A DNA stretch of 64,000 bases from Hymenobacter glacialis (GTDB taxonomy: Bacteria > Bacteroidota > Bacteroidia > Cytophagales > Hymenobacteraceae): contig NZ_MDZC01000044.1 in NCBI RefSeq assembly GCF_001816165.1, positions 1 to 64,000 on the forward strand, written 5' to 3'. The stretch's first letter is position 1. Every line of letters starts with the position of its first letter. Position numbers and translations under genes: made by a program. The notes beneath the pieces were generated by a model. The model was not told the DNA's origin and did no database searches. It was given only the letters and a program-made list of their open reading frames with translations. Shown here piece by piece: positions 17,174 through 23,565 of this stretch.

Positions 17174-17266
17174 ACGTCATGCTGAGCGCAGCCGAAGCAT
17201 CTCTACTGAGAGAGTAATTCAATTACTGCTGCGGTAGAGATGCTTCGGCTGCGCTCAGCATGACGT
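17174..17266. repeat. Long inverted repeat, stop-codon-associated family (copy 1)
   Basis: Two perfectly complementary 33-nt arms (17174-17206 and 17234-17266), beginning ACGTCATGCTGAGCGCAG and ending in its complement. The 27-nt centre holds a smaller palindrome AGTAATT-C-AATTACT. It lies 5 nt past the yqeY stop codon and upstream of cvpA. Six further copies or remnants of the family occur in the window. Confidence 0.9.
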
Positions 17267-17271
17267 GCTAC

Positions 17272-17733
17272 TTACAAATTGGTGTTATTCAGCAAGTGGC
17301 TGATAACGTCGGAAATGCGCTTGCCATCGGCTTGGCCAGACAGTTCGCGGGCGGCTACGCCCATCACCTTGCCTAGGTCGGAGGGACCCTGGGCACCCAC
17401 GCGCTGGATGATGAGCACGAGGCGCTCCACCAAATCGGCTTCGGAGAGCTGGGCGGGCAGAAATTCTTCGATGATGGCCAGTTCGGCCAGCTCGTTCTCT
17501 TCCAGTTCGGAGCGAAACTGCTCCTTGTAGATAGTGGCCGCGTCGCGGCGCTGCTTGGCGGCTTTGTTGAGCAATTTGAGCTCGGCATCGGGAGCGAGAG
17601 CCGCGCCGTTGGCACCTTCGGCGGTTTCGGCCAACATAATCTGCGATTTGATGCTGCGCAGGGTGGTGAGGCGCACTTTATCTTTGGCCAACATGGCTTG
17701 CTTGATGGCGGCGTCAATGGTGTCTTTGAGCAT
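17272..17733 (-). CDS. yqeY: GatB/YqeY domain-containing protein
   Basis: 153 residues from the ATG at 17733; the longer frame upstream is rejected because '[31 protein letters not shown]' is the conserved YqeY start. The rest is helical with '[37 protein letters not shown]' and '[24 protein letters not shown]', the family core. The domain is related to the tRNA-binding tail of the GatB amidotransferase subunit; the stand-alone protein is thought to act on tRNA-dependent metabolism, but its role is not established. A long inverted repeat follows directly after the stop. Confidence 0.9.
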   Translation of the reverse strand: MLKDTIDAAIKQAMLAKDKVRLTTLRSIKSQIMLAETAEGANGAALAPDAELKLLNKAAKQRRDAATIYKEQFRSELEENELAELAIIEEFLPAQLSEADLVERLVLIIQRVGAQGPSDLGKVMGVAARELSGQADGKRISDVISHLLNNTNL

Positions 17734-17930
17734 GGGGAGGGCGAATTGGCGGGTTAGCGCGTGGAAGAATAAGGGAACGGGCCGGCCGCTCCCGGCAACG
17801 GGGCGGTGCAAGCCGTAATTTCGCCCCGAAGCTACGGCTTCGGGCCCGCAAGCGGGCCAGTCACCCAGCCAGCCAAAACCACCGCTCGGTTGTTTCTCAT
17901 TCTTTCGAATCTGATTTTACTGCTCTCCTC

Positions 17931-18644
17931 GTGACCAAGCTCAGCGTCAACATCAACAAATTGGCCACCCTACGCAACGCCCGGGGCCACAACCGTCCGG
18001 ACATTCTGCAGGCCGCCCGCAACATTGAGCGGTTTGGGGCCGAAGGTATCACGGTGCACCCGCGGCCCGACGAGCGCCACATCCGCTACCAGGACGTGCG
18101 CGACCTAAAAGCCGTGGTGACCACCGAACTAAACGTGGAAGGCAATCCCACGCCCGACTTTCTGGACCTGTGCCGCGAGGTGCGCCCCGAGCAGGTGACG
18201 CTGGTGCCGGATGCCCCCGATGCCATCACCTCTAACGCGGGCTGGGATGTCATTAAGCACCAGCACTACCTGCGCGACGTGGTGGCCGAGCTCAAGGAAA
18301 TGGGCTGCCGCGTGAGCATTTTTCTAGATACCGACCTGCCGCTGGTGGAAGCGGCCGTGAGCACTGGCGCCGACCGTATTGAGCTTTATACCGAAGCGTA
18401 TGCCCAGCAGTACCTGGCCGACCGGGAACGGGCCGTGGCTCCTTACCGCGCCGCCGCCGCTCGCGCCGGGCAGCTGGGCCTGGGCGTGAACGCCGGCCAC
18501 GACCTCGACCTCGACAACCTGGCCTGGCTGAACCAGCAACTCCCGGAGTTGGCCGAAGTGAGCATCGGGCACGCACTGGTATGCGATGCGCTTTATCTGG
18601 GACTCGAAAACACCGTACAACTATACAAGCGACAGCTGCGGTAA
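17931..18644 (+). CDS. pdxJ: Pyridoxine 5'-phosphate synthase
   Basis: 237 residues from a GTG start; '[50 protein letters not shown]' is the PdxJ N-terminus and contains its TIM-barrel substrate residues (N-x-[10 protein letters not shown]). '[27 protein letters not shown]' and the C-terminal '[18 protein letters not shown]...[25 protein letters not shown]' complete the barrel, including the second His (GHDL) and SIGHA phosphate loop. The enzyme joins 1-deoxyxylulose 5-phosphate and 3-amino-2-oxopropyl phosphate in vitamin B6 synthesis. It is divergent from yqeY and followed by mnmH after 107 nt. Confidence 0.96.
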   Translation: MTKLSVNINKLATLRNARGHNRPDILQAARNIERFGAEGITVHPRPDERHIRYQDVRDLKAVVTTELNVEGNPTPDFLDLCREVRPEQVTLVPDAPDAITSNAGWDVIKHQHYLRDVVAELKEMGCRVSIFLDTDLPLVEAAVSTGADRIELYTEAYAQQYLADRERAVAPYRAAAARAGQLGLGVNAGHDLDLDNLAWLNQQLPELAEVSIGHALVCDALYLGLENTVQLYKRQLR

Positions 18645-18751
18645 TCTGGCAGCTAATAACCCGCTAGATACCGTCAAAGCAATAATGTAGCCGCTGGTGA
18701 AACGCCACCGGCAGCTGCCAACTATTCACTGATAACTGCTAACTGACCCTT

Positions 18752-19783
18752 ATGCCCCGCCTTACCCTGCCCGAATTCCAAGCCCTGCCCTACCCGCTGC
18801 TCGATGTGCGCGCGCCCATCGAGTTTGCCCAAGGGCACGTGCCGGGGGCATTAAACTTGCCGCTTTTCACCGATGAGGAGCGGGCCCTCATCGGCACTAC
18901 CTACAAGCAGGTGAGCCAGGACCGTGCGGTGCACCTGGGCCTGGAGTTTTTCGGGCCGAAGATGTCGGCCATGGTGAAGCAGGCGCAACGGCTGGCACAG
19001 GGCAAGGAAGTGCGCCTGCACTGCTGGCGCGGCGGCATGCGGAGCGGGGCCGTGATGTGGCTCCTCGAGCTGGGCGGCTTTAAGGTGCACTTGCTCGATA
19101 AGGGCTACAAAGATTTCCGGCGGGAGGTACTGGCCTCATTCGCGGCGCCGCGCGAGTGGCGGGTGTTGGGCGGCCTCACCGGCAGCGGCAAAACCGATGT
19201 GCTGCATGCCCTGGCGGCTGCGCCCCACGCCCAACCCGTGCTCGACTTAGAAGGCCTGGCCAACCACAAGGGCTCGGCTTTTGGGGCCATTGGCCAGCCC
19301 GCTCAGCCCACTCAGGAGCAGTTTGAGAACAACCTGGCTGCTGCCATCGCCGCCCTGCCTCCCAACGTGCCCGTGTGGGTAGAAGACGAAAGCCGGCAGA
19401 TTGGCCGGCTCACCATTCCGCCCGCGTTGTTTGCCCAGCTGCGCAGCGCTCCGCGATGGGTATTGGAAGTGCCCCGGGCAGCTCGCGTAACCAAATTAGC
19501 TGCTGAGTACGGTGCCGAAGACCCCATTGAGCTGGCTGCCTCCATCGAGCGCATTCAGAAGCGTTTGGGGGGCCTGGCCACCCAGCAAGCCCTGGCCGCA
19601 GTCGAAGCCGGCGACTTCCCTCTGATGGTGGAACTGGTGCTCGATTACTACGACAAGACCTATACCTACGGCCTGGCCCAGCGGCCCGATGAGCCCGACC
19701 GCACGTTTGTGCCCGTGAGCAGTTGCGACCCGGCCGGGAACGCGGCTGCCCTCCTGGAGTCGTTGGCCGGCGTGCCCCGGTAG
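18752..19783 (+). CDS. mnmH: tRNA 2-selenouridine synthase
   Basis: 343 residues, the family length. N-terminal rhodanese domain ('LLDVRAPIEFAQGHVPGALNLPL', catalytic Cys at 91 in LHCWRGGMRSGAV), then a P-loop (GLTGSGKTD, about 141-149) for the nucleotide/tRNA-handling domain. 'DLEGLANHKGSAFG', 'FENNLAAAI' and 'VWVEDESRQIG' are further SelU signatures. The enzyme converts 2-thiouridine at the tRNA wobble position to 2-selenouridine through a geranylated intermediate, using selenophosphate. It therefore predicts a selD gene elsewhere in the genome; none is in the window. It converges on the MoxR ATPase gene with a 24-nt gap. Confidence 0.94.
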   Translation: MPRLTLPEFQALPYPLLDVRAPIEFAQGHVPGALNLPLFTDEERALIGTTYKQVSQDRAVHLGLEFFGPKMSAMVKQAQRLAQGKEVRLHCWRGGMRSGAVMWLLELGGFKVHLLDKGYKDFRREVLASFAAPREWRVLGGLTGSGKTDVLHALAAAPHAQPVLDLEGLANHKGSAFGAIGQPAQPTQEQFENNLAAAIAALPPNVPVWVEDESRQIGRLTIPPALFAQLRSAPRWVLEVPRAARVTKLAAEYGAEDPIELAASIERIQKRLGGLATQQALAAVEAGDFPLMVELVLDYYDKTYTYGLAQRPDEPDRTFVPVSSCDPAGNAAALLESLAGVPR

Positions 19784-19807
19784 CTCGCTGCTGCCCAGGA
19801 GAAGCTC

Positions 19808-20806
19808 CTAGCTGATGGGCACCTTGCGCAAAATGGCCTCAATCAGGTCCTGCGTCCGGATGCCGTCGGCCTCGGCTTCGTAGGTGAGCAGGATGCGGTG
19901 GTTGAGCACGTCGGCAGCCACCTCTTTAATGTCTTCGGGCAGCACGTAGTCGCGGCCTTCGAGGTAGGCCACGGCCTTGGAGGCGCGGTGCAGCGCGATG
20001 CTGGCCCGCGGGCTGGCGCCGAACTGCACCGCCTGCGCAAACTCGGGCAGGTCGTAGTCGGCGGGGCGGCGCGTGGCAAACACCAACTCAATGAGGTACT
20101 TCTCCAGCGTTTCGGAAATCTGCACTTGGTTGATTTGGTCCCGGATGCCGGAGATATCGGCCTGCGTGAGCACGGGCTGCACGTCTTCCACGAAGCTGAG
20201 GTTGGCCATGCGACGCATTACCTCCAGCTCGTCGGCTTTTTTGAGGTAATCCACGTGCACTTTCAGCATGAAGCGGTCTACCTGGGCTTCAGGCAGCGGG
20301 TAGGTACCCTCCTGCTCCACGGGGTTTTGGGTGGCCAGCACCAAAAACGGCAGGTCCAGCGGGTAGGTGGTTTCGCCAATGGTCACCTGCCTCTCCTGCA
20401 TGGCCTCCAGCAGGGCGCTCTGCACCTTGGCCGGCGAGCGGTTGATTTCGTCGGCCAGCACTAGGTTGGCGAAAATCGGCCCCTTCTTCACCTCAAATAC
20501 CGACTGATTCTGGTTATAAATCATGGTGCCTACCAAGTCAGAAGGCAGCAGGTCGGGCGTGAACTGCACCCGCTGAAAGTGCAGGTGCAGCACCTTGGCC
20601 AGAGTAGAAATGGTGAGGGTTTTGGCCAGGCCCGGCACGCCCTCCAGCAAGATGTGCCCGCCCGTAAACAAGCCAATGAGCAGGCGGGTGAGCAGCGGCT
20701 GCTGGCCCACCACCACCTTGCCCATCTCGGCAAATACCTGGTGAATGAGGGGGTGGTAGTCAACGGGGACAGCCGGCGAACCAGGAATATCAGAAGCAAG
20801 AGGCAT
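19808..20806 (-). CDS. MoxR-family AAA+ ATPase
   Basis: 332 residues. Walker A is '[16 protein letters not shown]', Walker B is '[29 protein letters not shown]' type (LADEINR), sensor 1 is '[29 protein letters not shown]', and the C-terminal lid contains '[35 protein letters not shown]'. MoxR ATPases act as chaperones for partner complexes, often with von Willebrand factor A or DUF58 proteins encoded next to them. No such partner is downstream here (the neighbour is the convergent mnmH), so partner genes must be elsewhere or upstream outside this strand run. Confidence 0.93.
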   Translation of the reverse strand: [332 protein letters not shown]

Positions 20807-21279
20807 AGCTCAACAGGGGCAAAACAACTACCGCAAGGTAGGCACAAGCTGGCGTGGTAAGGCCCAGTGGCAGGCACCCTGCCTGGTAGTTGCGCCTCCG
20901 CGCAGCCGCAGGCCGTGCTCCGGGTTGGAATTACCCGCCCGGCTACCCGCTAGTTTTCCCAAAATTTCCCGCCCGGTAAACGCAAGCAACTCTACCGTTT
21001 CGGCTCGTGCCATCTGGCCGCACCGCGGGCTATTTTGGTCTTTGATTCCTACTCTCACAATTCGATAATTACTAACGCAGGGTGCGAAACCGCAATATGT
21101 AATTACTTTACAGTGAGCCCGAAACCAAACACACACCAATAGCGTATCTGGGTATCACTGCATTATTGTTGCGCTTGCTTGTGCTGCCAGGGTGTTTATC
21201 TGGTAGCGAGGCTAGTCCATCAGTCTGCCGTAGCCACCCGTAACGCCTGCATCTTTTCAACCATCATTAACCACGCTGT
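20807..21279. other. Intergenic region between divergent moxR and PID-CTERM gene
   Basis: About 470 bp. The minus-strand frame of 103 codons (20828-21139) shows no domain and is rejected. The region must hold the divergent promoters; I see AT-rich stretches around 21040-21110 but no unambiguous TTTG/TAnnTTTG pair. Confidence 0.5.
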
Positions 21280-21498
21280 ATGAAATCATTTCTGCTAAAC
21301 AACTTCTTGCCAAGCGTATTTATCGTTTTGGTAGCTACTTCGGTAGCAGTAGCTCAAGGCCCAGTTACCGGTGGGCCAACACCCGGCACCACTCCCGACC
21401 CCACGGCCGTTCCCATTGACGGAGGCGTTTCCCTGCTGCTAGCCGGCGGGGTAGCGTACGGCCTGAGGCACCTGCGCAGCCGTCGCCGCAATGCGTAG
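21280..21498 (+). CDS. PID-CTERM exosortase substrate, mini-protein
   Basis: 72 residues. A Sec signal peptide (LPSVFIVLVATSVAVAQ) is followed by a 20-residue Gly/Pro/Thr-rich segment (GPVTGGPTPGTTPDPTAV). The C-terminal sorting signal follows: PIDGGVSLLLAGGVAYGL, a short hydrophobic helix after the PID motif, then a basic tail RHLRSRRRNA. This tripartite layout (motif, helix, Arg cluster) is that of exosortase targets, and the PID form is the one associated with exosortase X in Bacteroidota. After both processing steps only about 20-25 residues would remain. The gene directly precedes xrtX with a terminator between them, so it may be expressed at a different level from the enzyme. Confidence 0.85.
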   Translation: MKSFLLNNFLPSVFIVLVATSVAVAQGPVTGGPTPGTTPDPTAVPIDGGVSLLLAGGVAYGLRHLRSRRRNA

Positions 21499-21518
21499 CC
21501 AACAGTTGAATAACACCG

Positions 21519-21551
21519 AGCGGCTCTCCCGGAAGGAAGAGCCGCTTTTTT
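21519..21551 (+). terminator. Intrinsic terminator between PID-CTERM gene and xrtX
   Basis: AGCGGCTCT / AGAGCCGCT hairpin with a 10-nt loop and a T6 tail, 20 nt after the stop. It implies that xrtX is read through partially or has its own promoter. Confidence 0.85.
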
Positions 21552-21583
21552 ATACCTAATTTGCTTATTCTATACTTTCGCTT

Positions 21584-22156
21584 ATGTCCGCAACTGCTTC
21601 CATCTCCTCTCCTCCTGCCAGCAATCGGGTTTTGTACCGTTTTATCGCGACAGCTGCGGTGATGTTTCTGGTGTGGTTTTTTGGCTACGAGCAGTGGCTA
21701 AAGCCCGATGGCCGACTGGATACAGTACTGTGCGAGCAAATCACGCAGGCTGGCGTGGGCTTGCTGCGGGCCGTGGGCTTTGACGCCACCATCAGCGCCA
21801 CCAACGCGCAACTGGTGGTGATGAACGGCCAGCCTGCCGTCATCATCGGCACGCCCTGCAACGGGCTCGTGCTATATGCTTTGTTTGCTGGGTTTGTGGC
21901 TGCTTTTCCGGGGCCATGGCAGCGGAAGCTTTGGTATATTCCCGCCGGCATTGTCCTCATCTGGTGTCTTAACGTGGTGCGCGTGGCTGCGCTGGCCATC
22001 AACCACCAGTACTCGCAGGCCTCAGTTGATTTCAACCACCACTACACCTTTACCTTCATCGTCTACGCCTTCATTTTTGGGCTGTGGATGCTATGGGCAC
22101 GCCGTCTGGCCCTGCCCACCGGCCCGCCAGCGTCGTCCCAAACCCCACTTCAATAA
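21584..22156 (+). CDS. xrtX: Exosortase X
   Basis: 190 residues, compact for an exosortase. Several membrane helices are evident (about 16-34, 96-112, 118-137, 152-172). The catalytic residues of the superfamily are in place: Cys 92 in IIGTPCNGLVLYALF, Arg 133 in LNVVRVAALA, and His 152/153 in FNHHYTFTF. Exosortases are transpeptidase-like membrane enzymes that recognise C-terminal sorting signals; the adjacent PID-CTERM protein is the obvious candidate substrate. The start is three nt after a TATACTTTCG box that resembles a -7 element, so the message could be leaderless. The next gene starts 9 nt after the stop. Confidence 0.88.
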   Translation: MSATASISSPPASNRVLYRFIATAAVMFLVWFFGYEQWLKPDGRLDTVLCEQITQAGVGLLRAVGFDATISATNAQLVVMNGQPAVIIGTPCNGLVLYALFAGFVAAFPGPWQRKLWYIPAGIVLIWCLNVVRVAALAINHQYSQASVDFNHHYTFTFIVYAFIFGLWMLWARRLALPTGPPASSQTPLQ

Positions 22157-22165
22157 GGGAGCAAC

Positions 22166-22675
22166 GTGGAAGCATTACCCCAGTATTCCTCTCGTGCTGT
22201 CCACTGGCTACTGGTGGGCGGGCTGGTTGTGTTGTTATTTCTGATTAGGTTCTATGATGAACCCATCCTGCAGTTCCTCACCAACATGTGGCAAAAAGCT
22301 CTGACGGTTCTGGGACTGAAAGAGTACGCTGATTCCCTGCAGCAGGGAATTAATGGCGGCATTGCTAAGCGCTTGCTGCCGGCAGTGGCCACCTATGCAG
22401 TGCTCTACCTCAGCACCTGCTTCCTCCTGCTGCGCCTGCTGCTTCCAGATACTGGGCAATGGCGGCTGGCATTGTTATTTTATGCGGGTGCTTTGGCCGT
22501 TTACGCTGCTATTGTGGTGCTCAATAAGCTCACGGGCAGCAGCGAGTGGGCCTATCGCCTTAGCCGGCAGCTACTGGATTTTGTCATCAGCCCCTTGCCG
22601 GTAGCTGGCTTGGTGGTGCTCTTCAAATCGGGCCTAGGAACCGCGGTTAGAACCCCACCACAGCGCTTGCCCTAA
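22166..22675 (+). CDS. Membrane protein associated with exosortase X
   Basis: 169 residues from a GTG with an AAGGGAG Shine-Dalgarno-like sequence just upstream, unusual for this genome. Four hydrophobic segments are visible (about 12-26, 68-92, 100-116, 138-155). There is no recognised catalytic motif. Its position 9 nt after xrtX suggests translational coupling and a dedicated helper role, as seen for other exosortase-associated membrane proteins; I assign this by context, not by a motif. The gene ends at a bidirectional terminator shared with tRNA-Leu on the other strand. Confidence 0.75.
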   Translation: MEALPQYSSRAVHWLLVGGLVVLLFLIRFYDEPILQFLTNMWQKALTVLGLKEYADSLQQGINGGIAKRLLPAVATYAVLYLSTCFLLLRLLLPDTGQWRLALLFYAGALAVYAAIVVLNKLTGSSEWAYRLSRQLLDFVISPLPVAGLVVLFKSGLGTAVRTPPQRLP

Positions 22676-22713
22676 AAAGAAAAAGCCTCCCGTAAAGGAG
22701 GCTCTTTCTTTTT
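22676..22713. terminator. Bidirectional intrinsic terminator
   Basis: AAAAAG...AAAGCCTCC / GGAGGCTCTTT...TTTTT hairpin, A-rich on the left and T-rich on the right. It serves the xrtX unit on the plus strand and tRNA-Leu on the minus strand. Confidence 0.85.
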
Positions 22714-22715
22714 AG

Positions 22716-22799
22716 TACCAGAGACGGGACTTGAACCCGTACTTCCTCACGGAAACGGCATTTTAAGTGCCGCGTGTATACCGATTTCACCACTCTGGC
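22716..22799 (-). tRNA. tRNA-Leu (anticodon UAA)
   Basis: 84 nt on the minus strand. The acceptor stem GCCAGAG pairs with CTCTGGT (a G-U at the end). The D-arm contains GGTGAAATCGGTATAC, the anticodon arm GGCACTTAAAATGCC has loop CTTAAAA, there is a long variable arm typical of class II tRNAs, and the T-arm is CGGGTTCAAGTCCCG. The discriminator is A and CCA is not encoded. It starts only 8 nt after the HNH gene stop, with no terminator between. Confidence 0.95.
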
Positions 22800-22807
22800 A
22801 GAAGCAA

Positions 22808-23299
22808 TTAAGACTTTGCTCTCGCTTGATTTTTGCCCCGATAGTTCTCCGTTAATGCGTGGCAATTGGGGCAAAGCAACTGCAAGTTATGCAGTCTGTG
22901 GTCATTATTGATACCATTGACATGATGCAGTTCCAGTGGGATTGGCTCACTTAGCCATTCAGTCAAACCACAGCTTTCACACTGCTTCGCTTTTAGTTCG
23001 TGTTCTATCAGCCTGTTACGTAGCCGGGCAGTAGACGTGTATGATGAGTTTTCTATTAAAATCACATCCCAGGAAAAAGGTTGGCCGAGCATTCTAAACC
23101 GGCCACCTTGGTTCCAAGCCGCCCCCGTGAAATGACTGATGTCCAACCCAAGTCTGGCAATGCGGCTGTACACCGTCTTGTAATTACCGCCTGCGGGCAC
23201 CAAGCCGATGCGGCCCAGCACCTGCCGCACCGACAGGCTCGCGGCTACAACCTGCCGGAACTCGTCATCGGTGCTGAGGCACTTGCGGGTAGCCGCCAT
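22808..23299 (-). CDS. HNH endonuclease-type protein lodged between two tRNA genes
   Basis: 163 residues. The C-terminal ~60 residues form a zinc-bound HNH module: a CxxC pair (CESCGLTEWL), ELHHVNGINNDHRLHNL (metal-binding HH and N), and a second pair CPNCHALTENYRG. The N-terminal ~95 residues ('EFRQVVAASLSVRQVLGRIGLVPAGGNYKTVYSRIARLGLDISHF') look like a small DNA-binding region with a helix-turn-helix-like pattern. Proteins of this composition are common in phages and other mobile DNA. It is read towards tRNA-Leu and separated from the upstream tRNA-Gly by a terminator, so it probably carries its own promoter and shares a transcript with tRNA-Leu. Homing or host-defence roles are possible but not shown. 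Confidence 0.85.
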   Translation of the reverse strand: MAATRKCLSTDDEFRQVVAASLSVRQVLGRIGLVPAGGNYKTVYSRIARLGLDISHFTGAAWNQGGRFRMLGQPFSWDVILIENSSYTSTARLRNRLIEHELKAKQCESCGLTEWLSEPIPLELHHVNGINNDHRLHNLQLLCPNCHALTENYRGKNQARAKS

Positions 23300-23317
23300 A
23301 TTGGAACAGGCTGAAAC

Positions 23318-23348
23318 AAAAAACGCCGTCCGAAGACAGCGTTTTTTT
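23318..23348. terminator. Intrinsic terminator between tRNA-Gly and the HNH gene
   Basis: AAAAAACGCcGTC / GACaGCGTTTTTT hairpin with a 4-nt loop and one internal mismatch, flanked by A and T tracts. It lies just 3' of tRNA-Gly as read on the minus strand. Confidence 0.8.
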
Positions 23349-23355
23349 TACTATT

Positions 23356-23431
23356 TGGAGCGGGAGACGAGGTTCGAACTCGCGACCTCGACCTTGGCAA
23401 GGTCGCGCTCTACCAACTGAGCTACTCTCGC
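23356..23431 (-). tRNA. tRNA-Gly (anticodon GCC)
   Basis: 76 nt including an encoded CCA. D-arm GCTCAGTTGGTAGAGC, anticodon arm CGACCTTGCCAAGGTCG with GCC, T-arm CGAGTTCGAACCTCG. The acceptor stem is GCGAGAG against CTCCCGC, leaving an A-C mismatch at pair 4:69. Everything else pairs. Confidence 0.94.
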
Positions 23432-23565
23432 GGGAGGTTCATTACTACTTTCGTAGTGCTGAATGGTGCGACAAAGGTAAGGGGCTTTTTTGGCGAAGCA
23501 AGGACCAGGGGTGGAAATTTTTACTTGAAAAGGCTTCCACGTTCATTTTCAGGCTGAAAAGTTCA

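Noticed and set aside
17174..17266. CRISPR array or insertion-sequence end as explanation for the long inverted repeats
   Set aside because: No regularly spaced direct repeats, no cas genes and no transposase gene in the window; the units are single hairpins between ordinary genes.
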